Shown piece by piece: positions 25,991-35,747 of a DNA stretch of 64,000 bases (positions are counted from its first letter, which is position 1; the number at the start of each line of letters is the position of its first letter). Under the pieces are notes generated by a model. The model ran no database searches. It was given only the letters and a program-made list of their open reading frames with translations, and was not told where the DNA came from. The DNA comes from Seohaeicola saemankumensis (GTDB lineage: Bacteria; Pseudomonadota; Alphaproteobacteria; Rhodobacterales; Rhodobacteraceae). The stretch is from assembly GCF_042678485.1 (NCBI RefSeq), contig NZ_JBHTKR010000006.1:326523-390522 (forward strand), in the 5' to 3' direction. The position numbers and the translations under genes are program-made.

Positions 25991-26798
25991 GGTGTCAGAC
26001 AAATGCGAACCAGTCTCTGCAAGGACAGTGAGGCTGTCCCTTATGCCACGCCCAACTGACGCCACTCGGCCAGAGCGGCGGTTCGGTTGAGTTTGAAATT
26101 GGGTCGACTTGAGAGGCTGCGTTCATGATTGAAGTGATTGTAGACAGAAGCATGAACAGCGGCGAATTTCTGCAGACTTCGCATGCGCCGGAAGCGGAGC
26201 ATGGCCCGTTCTCGTCGTCGAAAAGGCAGGTGCGAATTCTCTGCTCGATTGTTCAGCCAACGACCGGTTTCTTGCCTGTGTGCTGCGCCAATCTCCTTCA
26301 GCGCCGCTCCGTACGAGCGTAGCAGGTCCGTAACGATCACCTCGGGTCGACCGTGTTTGCGCATTGTTTTCTTTAAGAACTTCAACGCAGCTTTCTTGTC
26401 ACGTGTCTTTGTGACGAAGCTTTCCAGGACTTCGCCTTCATGATCGACAGCCCGCCATAGATTATGCCGCTCTCCGTTGATTTTCATGAAAACCTCGTCC
26501 AGATGCCACCGCCATCCGCTGGATTTCATGCCGGTAATCCGCCGTTTTTGTATCTCAGACGCAAACATCGGACCGAACCGATGCCACCAGAATCTTACAG
26601 CTTCTTGGCTGACATCGATGCCGCGTTCGTGCAGCAAATCTTCCACATTGCGAAGGGACAGCGGGAACCGGACATACAGCATGACCGCCAGGCGGATGAT
26701 CTCAGGGCTGGTTTTGAAGTAGCGGAATGGGGAGCGTTTTGTCATCTCGGCAAGCTATGAAACCGCCGTGCCCGTCTCAAGCTGGTTTCCTCTGACAA
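25991..26798 (-). mobile_element. IS6-family insertion sequence, copy 1
   Basis: An element of about 808 bases with one transposase. The ends carry an imperfect inverted repeat: left GGTGTCAGACAAATGCGAAC, right CTTGTCAGAGGAAACCAGC when read inward. A second copy with the same ends lies at 57658-58466 in the same direction. The exact outer bases and a target duplication could not be fixed, because the flanks differ. Confidence 0.8.
26041..26745 (-). CDS. IS6-family transposase
   Basis: A 234-residue DDE transposase. An N-terminal helix-turn-helix (about 15-55) is followed by the catalytic core with Asp in WHLDEVF, Asp in VIVTDLLRSY and Glu in NNRAENS. All three acidic residues are present, so the enzyme may be active. 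Members move by copy-in and can bring neighbouring DNA with them. It is about 85 % identical by eye to the copy at 57708. Confidence 0.92.
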   Translation of the reverse strand: MTKRSPFRYFKTSPEIIRLAVMLYVRFPLSLRNVEDLLHERGIDVSQEAVRFWWHRFGPMFASEIQKRRITGMKSSGWRWHLDEVFMKINGERHNLWRAVDHEGEVLESFVTKTRDKKAALKFLKKTMRKHGRPEVIVTDLLRSYGAALKEIGAAHRQETGRWLNNRAENSHLPFRRRERAMLRFRRMRSLQKFAAVHASVYNHFNHERSLSSRPNFKLNRTAALAEWRQLGVA

Positions 26799-26868
26799 GA
26801 CCGGCTCACGAGTGTAGCGCTAGCGTTTTTACCGCTAAGCATGCCGGTTGGACTATTTAACAAAGCCA

Positions 26869-26895
26869 ATGGCCCGACCATAAATGCCGGGCCAT
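26869..26895 (-). terminator. Terminator after hyuB
   Basis: ATGGCCCG (26869-26876) pairs with CGGGCCAT (26888-26895) eight bases beyond the hyuB stop. On the minus strand TTGGCTTTGTT follows. It closes the hyuAB transcript. Confidence 0.6.
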
Positions 26896-26902
26896 GCCAA
26901 TG

Positions 26903-28864
26903 TCAGCTCCAATGGGCGACGGAACGCTTTTCAAAACTTTCGCGGAACTGTCTTGTTGAATTGGGCATCAGTTCGCCCGTTCCCCAGTCAAGGATGACCG
27001 CGTATTTGCGCACCGCATCCATCTCGTCGATCTCGCCCTTCCGATACATGTTCGAGACGATCTCGGGATCCATCCGCGCCCAAGCAACGCGGTTTGCGCG
27101 GATATGCGCCCGAGCCTTTTCAGTAGCGGCCAGGTCGATCTCATACTCCAGCATATCGGCGTCGATCACCTTGATCACCACGCCATAATCGAGTTCGGCG
27201 CGCTTCACCGAGACATACTCGTCGATCACATCCTGGCGGACACGTTCGGGATCGCGTTCCATCGGATCGCCATAGCCGCCTCCGCCCGCGGTGGGACGGG
27301 TGAACTTATCGCCGCTCTTGATCTTGTAGTTCGAGAACACCGAGCCCAGCCACTTCTCCTCGCCGGTGTCGGCATGCTGGATCATCAGACCGTGCGGCAT
27401 CGACGGCAGCCCGCCCTCGACACCCCAAACCACGGCGCGTTCCCGGTCGCAGATATAGGACATGACGGTGTTATCCGCCTCCAGCAAGGTTGACGCCTTG
27501 ATCACGCCTGCACCGCCACGCCACTTTCCGGGCCCGGGACTGTCCTGCTTGATCTGGAATTCATCCGCACGTGTGGGGTTCACCCGCTCGTTGCCTTCCG
27601 AGGGTTGCGACATCAGGCCGGTACCGAAACAGGCCGTGGTCACGTCGCTACCGTCCTTGCCGTTGCGCCCGCCCCAACCGCCGGGCAGCCATTCGTAGAA
27701 CATGTAGATCGGCTTGTCCGGCTTGCGCAGATCGTTGCCTCCGGCAAGCAGATATTCTAGGTTGAACGCGCAGGCGATGGCGCGTTCCGGCATGATCTGC
27801 GACCACATTTCAAAGATCGCGTTCATGATCTTCTCGAATGGCATCAGAAAGCCGGTGACGGCTACGGGCCATTCGGCGCTGACGACGCTGTTCTTGGGGG
27901 CCTTCACCTCGACCATGCGGTAGAAACCGCTGTTGAGCGGCAGGTCGGGGAAGAACGTCTTCATTCCTGCCACCACGGCTGAAAACGTGGCCCCATGCGC
28001 CGAGTTGTAGATCGACGAGATCGTCGGATGGCTGCCCTCGAAATCATAGATGATCTGATCACCCTTGATGGTCATCTTGATGTGGATCGGGATCATCCCC
28101 TCGCCCGCGCCAGGATCGCGGTCGATGTAATCCACGGCTTCCCAGGTGCCGTCCGGCAGATCAGCGATGCGCTGTCGCACCGCGCGTTCCACATAGTCCT
28201 GCACCGCGCCCATGCCCTGGGTGACCTGATCACGGCCATATTTGCCGACCAATCGCTGAAGTTCGCGTTCGGCCACCTGCGTCGCCTGCGCCTGCGAGTG
28301 GATGTCACCGATGATGGAGGCGGGATCGCGTGTGTTGGCCGCGATCATGTTCGCCACATCCGCGCAGAACTTGCCCTTGTGGAACAGCCGGATCGGCGTG
28401 ATCCGCACCGCTTCGCCGAACATCTCGTGCGCGGCGACATTGAACGACCCTGGAACGGACCCGCCAAGGTCAGACCAGTGCCCGTTGGACTGCGAGAAAC
28501 CGATCAGCGTTTCCTCGTCGAAGATCGGGCGGATCAGGCGCACGTCGCTGAAATGCGTGCCGCCCGCATAAGGATCGTTGATCGCGTAGACATCGCCCGG
28601 GTACATGTCGCCCTTGAAGACGCGGATCACGTCCTTGCAGGTATAGTGCAGCGTTCCCACGTGCACGGCGATGTCCGAATTACCCTGGGCCACGCAGTTG
28701 CCATCGGCATCGTGCAGACCGTTCGAGAAGTCGCGGTTGTAGATCACGAAGGAATAGCAGGTTCGCAGCATCTGCTCTGCCATCTGGTCTACAGACGTGA
28801 TGAAGGAGTTCTTGAGAACCTCGAATGTGACCGGGTCCAGATCCTGTTTGGCTGTACTGTTCAT
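26903..28864 (-). CDS. hyuB: Hydantoinase B / oxoprolinase family, HyuB-like subunit
   Basis: A 653-residue HyuB-family protein. With a HyuA partner these form ATP-dependent enzymes that open hydantoins, 5-oxoproline or lactams, or carboxylate ketones. Family features are FSNGLHDADGNCVAQ (about 51-65), NDPYAGGTHFSDVRLIRP (about 97-114), NVAAHEMFGE and the C-terminal GGGGYGDPMERDP. It starts three bases after the hyuA stop. An ATP-dependent amidohydrolase fits the amide theme of this region; the substrate is not known. Confidence 0.9.
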   Translation of the reverse strand: MNSTAKQDLDPVTFEVLKNSFITSVDQMAEQMLRTCYSFVIYNRDFSNGLHDADGNCVAQGNSDIAVHVGTLHYTCKDVIRVFKGDMYPGDVYAINDPYAGGTHFSDVRLIRPIFDEETLIGFSQSNGHWSDLGGSVPGSFNVAAHEMFGEAVRITPIRLFHKGKFCADVANMIAANTRDPASIIGDIHSQAQATQVAERELQRLVGKYGRDQVTQGMGAVQDYVERAVRQRIADLPDGTWEAVDYIDRDPGAGEGMIPIHIKMTIKGDQIIYDFEGSHPTISSIYNSAHGATFSAVVAGMKTFFPDLPLNSGFYRMVEVKAPKNSVVSAEWPVAVTGFLMPFEKIMNAIFEMWSQIMPERAIACAFNLEYLLAGGNDLRKPDKPIYMFYEWLPGGWGGRNGKDGSDVTTACFGTGLMSQPSEGNERVNPTRADEFQIKQDSPGPGKWRGGAGVIKASTLLEADNTVMSYICDRERAVVWGVEGGLPSMPHGLMIQHADTGEEKWLGSVFSNYKIKSGDKFTRPTAGGGGYGDPMERDPERVRQDVIDEYVSVKRAELDYGVVIKVIDADMLEYEIDLAATEKARAHIRANRVAWARMDPEIVSNMYRKGEIDEMDAVRKYAVILDWGTGELMPNSTRQFRESFEKRSVAHWS

Positions 28865-28867
28865 GTC

Positions 28868-30895
28868 TCAGTCCTTCACGCGGATAAGAATGTTCATGTA
28901 TTGATCGACCTTGGCCGTCGCCTTGGGGGGCACGACGACGGTCGAGTCGATTTGCTCGACGATCGCGGGACCGGTGAACTCGGCCCCTGCCCTCATCTGC
29001 GCGCGGTCATAGATCGCGGCCTCGCATTTTTCGCCCTTGAACCAGACGGCGCGCGTGCCTGACGGCTCAGGTGCATGCTTGACCACCTCGAAGGACGGCA
29101 GCTTGGCCTTCTGGACCACGCCGGTGGCCTTGACGCCGACGCGGAAGATGCTGACGGGTGCATCCTCGCGGCGGAAATTGTATTCGCGCTCATGCTCGTT
29201 GTGAAAGCCGTGCACCAGGTCCTTGGTGCTGGTGATCTGTGAGGGTGCAGACACGGACAGCGAACGCCACTGGCCCTGATACATCATCTCGACCGATCGT
29301 TGCAGGACGGTGTCTTCGGGCGCGACACCTTCATGGCGAAGCCGGGCCACCGCTTCTTTCTCGATCTTGGAAAAAGCGGCTTCCAGGTCTTCGGCCGTCG
29401 TGGTGGCGGCGTCCGCCATGAAGCTGTCGGAAAAATCGTGCTGGATATCGACCAGCAGGCATCCCATGGCCGATGTCACGCCGGGGTTCGGCGGCACGAT
29501 CACAACCGGAATCGACAGCTCCTTCGCCACCGCGGCACCATGCAGGGCCCCCGCGCCGCCAAACGCGATCAGAGCAAAATCCCTTGGGTCATGTCCTCGG
29601 CTGATCGACAGAAGGCGTACCGCGTTTGCCATGTTGGCATTGGCAACGTCGATGATCGCCTCGGCCGCCTCGTGAAGCTCCATGCCGAAAGGCTCTGCCA
29701 CGGTTTCGCGAACGGCCTTTTCGGCCAGCGCAGGATCAAGCGTGATGTCACCCCCGGCCAAGCTGTAGCCAAGCCGGCCAAGCACCACGTTCGCATCGCT
29801 GTTGGTCGCCACCTCGTTGCCGTTCGAATAGCAGGCCGGCCCCGGATAGGCCCCGGCTGACTGCGGCCCGTTGCGCAGCGATCCGCCTTCATCCTTCCAG
29901 GCAAGCGATCCCCCGCCGGCCCCGATGGTCAGCACCTCGATGCTGGGAAACCGGATCGGGTAGCCATATTCGATATACCAGTCCTTGGTCACCGTAGACT
30001 CGCCCCGGTATGTCAGCGACACATCCGTGCTGGTCCCTCCCATGTCGAAACCGATGGAATTCTCATAGCCGCACAGGTTGCCGATGAAGCGGCTAGCGAT
30101 GGCCCCTGCGGCGATGCCGGACCCCGCAAGACGCGCCGCGAAATCCTTGACACTTGCAGGCGTCATCACCCCGCCACCCGAATGCAGCAGCAGAAGGTCG
30201 CGATTGTATCCTCCCTCCGCCAGCTTGTCGCTGAGCCGCGAGACATAATCGACCACCACCGGCGACACCACGGCGTTGACCATCGTTGTCGAGAAACGCT
30301 CATGTTCGAATATCTCGGGCATGATCTCGGACGAGATCGAGATGTGAACATCAGGCATGACCTCGCGCAGGATCGCGCGCATGCGCACCTCGTTCTCGCC
30401 GTTGACATAGGCGTTGATGAAGCACACCGCCACAGCCTTGACGTCGCGCTTTTTCAGGATCGCAGCGACACGGCGCGCCTCGTTCTCGTCAAGCTCCTGG
30501 ATGATCTTTCCCGCCGCATCTACCCGTTCCTTGACGGTCAGACGGTCCCTGCGGGGGATATATGGTTTGGCGACATCCTTGTAGGTGTCCCACAGGTCTT
30601 CCTTGTTGGAACGGCGTATCTCGACGACATCGCGGAAGCCTTCAGTGCAGACCATGGCCACGCGCGGCAGCTTACGGGTAATCAGCGCATTGGTGGCAAC
30701 CGTGGTCCCGTGCGAGAACATCGTCACCTCGGACAGATCCACCTGTGCGTCAGATACGCCCGTCATGATGGCGCGCATGGGGTCATCCGGTGTTGACGGT
30801 GTCTTTTCGATCCGGATCTGGCCGGTATCCTCGTCCATGATGCAAACGTCGGTAAAGGTGCCACCGACATCCACTGCGACTCTCGTCTTCGTCAT
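28868..30895 (-). CDS. hyuA: Hydantoinase A / oxoprolinase family, HyuA-like subunit
   Basis: A 675-residue HyuA-family ATPase subunit. The ASKHA-type phosphate motifs VDVGGTFTD (8-16) and GFDMGGTSTDVS (about 282-293) bind ATP, and TIGAGGGSLAW plus GPQSAGAYPGPACY are typical. It would phosphorylate the ring amide before the partner completes hydrolysis or carboxylation. It is transcribed after the AraC gene, 94 bases downstream. Acetone or acetophenone carboxylase-like roles are possible alternatives. Confidence 0.92.
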   Translation of the reverse strand: MTKTRVAVDVGGTFTDVCIMDEDTGQIRIEKTPSTPDDPMRAIMTGVSDAQVDLSEVTMFSHGTTVATNALITRKLPRVAMVCTEGFRDVVEIRRSNKEDLWDTYKDVAKPYIPRRDRLTVKERVDAAGKIIQELDENEARRVAAILKKRDVKAVAVCFINAYVNGENEVRMRAILREVMPDVHISISSEIMPEIFEHERFSTTMVNAVVSPVVVDYVSRLSDKLAEGGYNRDLLLLHSGGGVMTPASVKDFAARLAGSGIAAGAIASRFIGNLCGYENSIGFDMGGTSTDVSLTYRGESTVTKDWYIEYGYPIRFPSIEVLTIGAGGGSLAWKDEGGSLRNGPQSAGAYPGPACYSNGNEVATNSDANVVLGRLGYSLAGGDITLDPALAEKAVRETVAEPFGMELHEAAEAIIDVANANMANAVRLLSISRGHDPRDFALIAFGGAGALHGAAVAKELSIPVVIVPPNPGVTSAMGCLLVDIQHDFSDSFMADAATTTAEDLEAAFSKIEKEAVARLRHEGVAPEDTVLQRSVEMMYQGQWRSLSVSAPSQITSTKDLVHGFHNEHEREYNFRREDAPVSIFRVGVKATGVVQKAKLPSFEVVKHAPEPSGTRAVWFKGEKCEAAIYDRAQMRAGAEFTGPAIVEQIDSTVVVPPKATAKVDQYMNILIRVKD

Positions 30896-30989
30896 CTGCT
30901 GTTCCTATCCTTTTTTGACGCCCGCCGGATGTGCGAGAGGCACACCCATCCGCCTGCAAAACAGATGCCGGAGGTTCATCGAGCCTTGT

Positions 30990-31958
30990 TCATTCAGCGG
31001 CGCGACGTGCCGCCGCCAATCGCCTTTTCTTGCGTGTTTCGGACGGCGTGCAGCCGAACCTGTTGCGGTAGTGCTTGCAGAACTGGGCATGATCGTAAAA
31101 GCCCCACTTGTGCGCGATCTGCGCCATCGTGGAGGTGTCATGCACCATCTCCAGCGTCTCGTGACAGCGGGTCAGGCGCTTGTCGCGGATGTAGCCGGCG
31201 ACCGAGCAATCATTCTCGGCGAACAGCCCCTGAAGATAACGCAGGGATATGCCGCAAGATTCCGCAACCATCAGGGGACCCAGGTTCGGGTTCGCCAGAT
31301 TGTCGCGGATGAATTGTTCAGCACGCTGAAGATGCGCAGCACGGATGGTCGACACCGAACTGTCAAGGATGCGGTCATCGCTGCGCATGGACAGGCAAAG
31401 CAGGTCCAGCAGATGTTGCCCGGCCATTTCCCGCGCGGCGTCGTTGATGGCATCGATGCTCTCGATGGTGTTGCGCACGGCGCCGACAAAATAGGACCCG
31501 ATCCCGGATCTGGCATCGAAGGTCAGCGCGCTTAACCGTTCAGTAGGTCCGAGGCGCGCCTGCACGCTGGCCGTGGGCACCTTCAGCACCCAAAGCTTGT
31601 TGCGCTGGCTATGAGAAAATTCGTAAGGCATGTCGCCCTGTTCGACCAGGAAACCGCCAGGTCCGCAGCTGGTCTGACGCGACGCCTGGTGAAAATGCAC
31701 CTCGGCGGCATGCGGGATCGTGATCAGCAGACTGTTGTCTTTTTCCTCTTTGAAATGGCTCTTGTTGCGTCTGTACATGACGCTGTCGCATTCCATCTCG
31801 GACAGCCCCATGACCCCGAGTCCCCAGGATTTCAGAGAGCCCCTGAACCGAACCGCATCCCGGCATGCGACGGACAGCGGGAAATAGGTCTCCGAGATTG
31901 TCCGGGACCAGACCTTGTTCTTGTCGACGGCATCACACTGGTCGGTAGAAAAATACAT
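30990..31958 (-). CDS. AraC-family transcriptional regulator
   Basis: A 322-residue AraC regulator. The N-terminal ligand domain (about 20-190) resembles the AraC-binding-like/FeaR group. The C-terminal double helix-turn-helix contains LGPLMVAESCGISLRYLQ and MAQIAHKWGFYDHAQFCKHYRNRFG. ATG 31958 follows GGAGGAAAGG, a strong ribosome site. It precedes hyuA on the same strand and is its likely activator. Confidence 0.9.
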   Translation of the reverse strand: MYFSTDQCDAVDKNKVWSRTISETYFPLSVACRDAVRFRGSLKSWGLGVMGLSEMECDSVMYRRNKSHFKEEKDNSLLITIPHAAEVHFHQASRQTSCGPGGFLVEQGDMPYEFSHSQRNKLWVLKVPTASVQARLGPTERLSALTFDARSGIGSYFVGAVRNTIESIDAINDAAREMAGQHLLDLLCLSMRSDDRILDSSVSTIRAAHLQRAEQFIRDNLANPNLGPLMVAESCGISLRYLQGLFAENDCSVAGYIRDKRLTRCHETLEMVHDTSTMAQIAHKWGFYDHAQFCKHYRNRFGCTPSETRKKRRLAAARRAAE

Positions 31959-32079
31959 CCTTTCCTCCTGTCGGACGGTTTTTTCGCACACACCGGCCTT
32001 TGTACCTTGGGTTCAACTCTACCCCATGCCCCGAGGTGAAATAGGCGATTTGCGCACAAAAGTTTGGATCGCGCGTTCG

Positions 32080-32397
32080 CTACTGGCTGGCGTTCTGCAG
32101 AAACTCCACTTCGATGAAGGCGAATCCGAAATCGTTCCCGCTGAGCACGTCATGCTCCACGCCAAGATCTCGGAAATAAGGCACCCCGGCCTTCAGCTCT
32201 GATCGGGTGATGGCGCCATTCGCGTCCCTGATCTCCAGAACGCCATCCTGAATCGGCACGACAACATAGTCATAGGCGTGCCTGTGCCAGCCGGTGTTGT
32301 CGCCACGCTTGGGAAAATACCATTGGGTCACACGGGTCCGTTCGTTTTCGATCAGCACCGTCGGAACCGCGGAACCCGTTTTGGCTGCATCACACAT
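32080..32397 (-). CDS. Small cupin, BauB-like
   Basis: A 105-residue cupin resembling BauB of beta-alanine catabolism. It contains WHRHAYDYVVVP (motif 1, two His) and YFRDLGVEHDVL (motif 2). The start MCDAAKTGSAVP at 32397 fits the family length; upstream in-frame ATGs at 32415 and 32472 are possible. It is transcribed toward araC-hyuAB. The role is unknown. Confidence 0.7.
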   Translation of the reverse strand: MCDAAKTGSAVPTVLIENERTRVTQWYFPKRGDNTGWHRHAYDYVVVPIQDGVLEIRDANGAITRSELKAGVPYFRDLGVEHDVLSGNDFGFAFIEVEFLQNASQ

Positions 32398-32644
32398 TGC
32401 TTGTCGTTTCCCCATCCAGGACTTTCGCCAACCGCGCCCGCGATCGCGTCGAAAGGCATCGCCAAAGTCCAAGCATTGCTTGAACTGGATCCATGCTAGC
32501 CATCCAAATGCCTGCCGTCGAATGTTTTGGTGGCAGCTTACCAGACGAATGTTCGTTCATCAGAGCGACAGGGAATAGCGGCACCGGGCCTGTCGGCTAA
32601 GGTCAGGTCTGTCCGCAAAGGGCGGCGCACTGCCGCCCGATTTC

Positions 32645-33559
32645 TCAGGCGAGCAGTGCAATGACGACAGGCAGCGTGATTGCGGAAAAAGCCGTACCAT
32701 AGAGCACCGTGCGCGCGGCCAGTGGAACGCTGATGCCTTCCGCCCGCGCCATGACATAGACATTCGCGGCCGGGGGCAGCGCCCCCATGATGATGGCCGT
32801 CGCGACCCACACCGGATCGAAGCCGGACACCACCATAAAGGCCAGCGCCACGGCAAGCGGATGACCGATCAGCTTGATCGCAAGGCAGGCGCCAAGCCGT
32901 GTCCCCACCTGTCCGCCCCGGTTACGCGCCAGCGTCAGGCCAAGCGAAAACAGGGCCGCAGGTGCCGCGGCATGCTGGAAGCCGGTCAGCGGCGTGTCCA
33001 GAAAGTCAGGCAGCGTCCAACCCGTTCTGGCAAACAGCAACGCTGCCAGCGTGGCAAGGATGAAAGGATGGGTTACGACCTTTTTCAGAGACTGCAAGAT
33101 TCGCAGCATCCCGCGAGAACCGCTGGCGATCATTGCGGGCCATATCGTGAAGATCAGCAGAACATCAGCGCAAAAGACAAAAGCCGCAGGCGCACCGGCC
33201 GCCGGACCAAGAACCGCCACCGTCAGCGCCGGCCCCATGTAGCCGATATTCGAATAGCTGGCCGCCAGGCCGAATACCGCGGGATGATCATCGGTCCTGT
33301 TCGCGCGCCCGATCAGCCAGCCCAGCAGAAACATCAGCCCGGTCATGGCGGTGGTCACGGCCAGAAAGCCAAGCAGGCTTGCGGCACCGGGTGGAACAAC
33401 CCGCACGGATTGAAACAGCAAGGCGGGCAAGGCCAGGTAAAAGATGAACGCATCCAGCCAACGCTGCTGCTCGGCGCCGTGGCGCAGCAGGATCTGGGCT
33501 GCAACACCGGCAAGGATATAAAGGAAAAAGGGCGCGATCAGCCCAAGCCCGACAATCAT
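32645..33559 (-). CDS. AEC-family (auxin efflux carrier type) transporter
   Basis: A 304-residue membrane protein with about ten hydrophobic segments in two halves. The family motifs SYSNIGYMGPAL (about 98-109) and GALPPAANVYVMA (near 258) carry the helix-breaking Gly/Pro. Bacterial relatives carry malonate or other small acids. ATG 33559 was chosen because the upstream frame lacks membrane character. It lies next to, and in the same direction as, the LysR gene and may exchange the pathway's acids. Confidence 0.85.
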   Translation of the reverse strand: MIVGLGLIAPFFLYILAGVAAQILLRHGAEQQRWLDAFIFYLALPALLFQSVRVVPPGAASLLGFLAVTTAMTGLMFLLGWLIGRANRTDDHPAVFGLAASYSNIGYMGPALTVAVLGPAAGAPAAFVFCADVLLIFTIWPAMIASGSRGMLRILQSLKKVVTHPFILATLAALLFARTGWTLPDFLDTPLTGFQHAAAPAALFSLGLTLARNRGGQVGTRLGACLAIKLIGHPLAVALAFMVVSGFDPVWVATAIIMGALPPAANVYVMARAEGISVPLAARTVLYGTAFSAITLPVVIALLA

Positions 33560-33666
33560 GGAGCGGCTCTGGGCAAGCCGGAGATCGGGCGGCGCGGGTC
33601 TGTGCAACGGATGATCATGGCGCAAGTCTATCGTCGATGCGCCGCCACGGCACAAGTGCGGTCAAA

Positions 33667-34569
33667 TCAGAATTGCAACTTGGGCGACAGGAAGGCCGAG
33701 GTAAAATAGGACTTCAGCGCCTTCATCGCCGGCGTCAGCGCTATGGCACGGCTGAAAGCCAGGCCCACATCCATCGTGGGAACCTCGACATCTGTTGACA
33801 CGGTTTCGATGCGCCGCCCCTCCAGCGACCAGGGTCGGTAGACCATGTCGGACAGGATCGTGACGCCCTGCCCGTTGGCGACAAGCGAGCGCACGGCCTC
33901 GACCGAAGAGGTGCGCAGCTTGATATTCGGATGAGCGTTGTGGCGGTTCCAGTATTTCATGCTGGAATGCGCCGCCTCGTCCACCGTCAGCATCACATAT
34001 GGCTCCTTGGCGATCCGGTTCAGCGACACCTCGCCGCCATCGCAGAAAGCATGACCCGCAGGCACCCAGACGCGCCGGGGCGATTTCAGCAGCGTCACCG
34101 TCTCGATACCCTCGCGGTGAATATTGGAGGTCAGCGCGACAGCCATGTCGATCTGGCCGCGCAACAACTGCTCCTCGATGCTTTGGCGGTTCAACTCGAC
34201 GATGCGGATGTCGATGCGCGGATAAAGCTGGGCCAACCGCCCCAGATGATAGGGCAGGAAATAACCGATCACCGTATAACTGGCCGCGACCGTCAGCGTG
34301 CCAGCGATATCCGAGGTGCCACGTTCGATCTGATGCGCGGCATCCACTTTTTCCAGAATATCACGAGCCACCTGCAGGAATTCGCGGCCAGCCTTGGTCA
34401 ATTCCATGCCCTGCGCCCGCCGCTCGAACAGCGTGACGCCTAGAATTGCCTCAAGTTCGCGCACGGATCCAGTGACGGAAGATTGCGAAATAGACAGCAG
34501 CTTGGCCGCGCGACTGACCTGTCCAGTCTCGGCGGTGGCAACAAAGTACTTCAAGTGTTTGAAATTCAT
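33667..34569 (-). CDS. LysR-family regulator, divergent from pxpA operon
   Basis: A 300-residue LysR regulator with the winged helix at residues 1-60 (QVSRAAKLLSISQSSVTGSVRELEAILG) and an effector domain after it. It is divergent from the pxpA operon, with a perfect dyad (34606-34624) in the gap, so activation of that operon and self-repression are likely. The effector may be the substrate of the pxp enzymes. Confidence 0.9.
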   Translation of the reverse strand: MNFKHLKYFVATAETGQVSRAAKLLSISQSSVTGSVRELEAILGVTLFERRAQGMELTKAGREFLQVARDILEKVDAAHQIERGTSDIAGTLTVAASYTVIGYFLPYHLGRLAQLYPRIDIRIVELNRQSIEEQLLRGQIDMAVALTSNIHREGIETVTLLKSPRRVWVPAGHAFCDGGEVSLNRIAKEPYVMLTVDEAAHSSMKYWNRHNAHPNIKLRTSSVEAVRSLVANGQGVTILSDMVYRPWSLEGRRIETVSTDVEVPTMDVGLAFSRAIALTPAMKALKSYFTSAFLSPKLQF

Positions 34570-34605
34570 CAGCTATCCCGGATCTTCAGCCACAGACGTC
34601 GCACG

Positions 34606-34624
34606 TTATCGGAAAAATCGATAA
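34606..34624. promoter_or_regulatory. LysR-type binding site
   Basis: TTATCG, seven bases, CGATAA forms a perfect dyad and contains the T-N11-A arrangement (34609-34621). It lies 37 bases before lysR and 78 before pxpA, the usual place for LysR autoregulation with divergent activation. Confidence 0.6.
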
Positions 34625-34701
34625 TGCATCAATGAAAAAATGAAATATCAATTTTGTTCCGAGATGCGATGGTATGTCGAAACCAACAGAAGGACGTGAC
34701 C

Positions 34702-35481
34702 ATGAAAGAAGCAGTCGATCTGAATTGCGACATGGGCGAGGGTTTCGGCCAGTGGGTTCTGGGCGACGCGCCGGACGATGAAATCATGCAGATCATCAGT
34801 TCGGCCAATATCGCCGCAGGTTTCCATGCTGGCGACCCCAACTCGATGGACCGCGTCGTCAAACTTGCACAGGCGCATGGTGTGGGTCTGGGGGCGCATC
34901 CGGGTTATGCGGATCTGCAGGGCTTCGGACGTCGCTACATCAAGACGGATCCGGCAGAACTGCTGAACGATATCGTCTACCAGATCGGGGCCATCCGCGA
35001 ATTCGGGCGTCGGCACGGCGCACCGTTGCAGCATGTCAAGCTGCATGGCGCGCTTTACATGGAAGCGGCGGTGAACGAGGACCTGTCACAAATGCTGGTC
35101 GACACGCTTCAGACCACCAGCCCCGACTCGCTGCTGTTCTGCATGGGCATCTCCAAGACCTATGCCGCGGCAAAGCGGGCCGGCCACCCGGTGATCCGCG
35201 AATTCTATGCCGACCGGGACTACGACAATTCGGGCTCCATCGTGTTCCGGCGTCAGGTCGGCCGTCCCGACCCCGCGCAGATCGCTGAAAAATGCGTGAA
35301 AGCCTGCAAAACGGGCAAGGTCACCACGGTCGAAGGCGACGAGATCGACATCGCGTTCGAATCCATCTGCTTTCATTCGGACACGCCGGGTGCACTGGTC
35401 ATGGGACAGGCCATCCGCGCCGGCCTTCAGGACGCGGGCATCCGGATCGCCACCGCGGCGGAAATCGCGAAAACGCTCTGA
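34702..35481 (+). CDS. pxpA: LamB/YcsF family protein, 5-oxoprolinase subunit A-like
   Basis: A 259-residue LamB/YcsF protein. In the known prokaryotic 5-oxoprolinase PxpA acts with PxpB and PxpC to open pyroglutamate with ATP. The N-terminal DLNCDMGEGFG (6-16), NIAAGFHAGDPNSM (about 37-50) and HGALY (about 116-120) are diagnostic. A GGACG box precedes ATG 34702. It heads a five-gene operon that also holds biotin-enzyme subunits, so the substrate may be another ring amide. Confidence 0.92.
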   Translation: MKEAVDLNCDMGEGFGQWVLGDAPDDEIMQIISSANIAAGFHAGDPNSMDRVVKLAQAHGVGLGAHPGYADLQGFGRRYIKTDPAELLNDIVYQIGAIREFGRRHGAPLQHVKLHGALYMEAAVNEDLSQMLVDTLQTTSPDSLLFCMGISKTYAAAKRAGHPVIREFYADRDYDNSGSIVFRRQVGRPDPAQIAEKCVKACKTGKVTTVEGDEIDIAFESICFHSDTPGALVMGQAIRAGLQDAGIRIATAAEIAKTL

Positions 35482-35507
35482 TCACATCACCCAAGCAGGA
35501 GACCAAC

Positions 35508-35744
35508 ATGGCACAGGTTCTTTCCCCCGTTCCCGGCACATTCTACACCCAGGCGGCACCGGGCGAGCCACTGTTCAAGAAGCCCGGCGATCCTGTCGCA
35601 GAAGGGGACATCATCGGTTTGATCGAGGTGATGAAGACTTTTATCGACGTCAAGGCCGAGACCTCGGGCACCTTCAAAGGCTATCTGGCGGAGGATGGCG
35701 CGGCGATCAGCGCAGGTGAGCCCCTGGCAGAGATCGGGGCCTGA
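35508..35744 (+). CDS. Small biotin carboxyl carrier protein
   Basis: A 78-residue biotinyl domain with Lys43 in EVMKT as the biotin site. The protein is only the lipoyl/biotin-like beta barrel and lacks the long N-terminal part of classic AccB. The MKT form resembles carriers fused in urea carboxylase. An AGGAGA site precedes the ATG, and the biotin carboxylase gene follows after three bases. It would shuttle carboxybiotin to a carboxyltransferase, most simply the PxpB/PxpC-like pair downstream. Confidence 0.88.
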   Translation: MAQVLSPVPGTFYTQAAPGEPLFKKPGDPVAEGDIIGLIEVMKTFIDVKAETSGTFKGYLAEDGAAISAGEPLAEIGA

Positions 35745-35747
35745 GAC

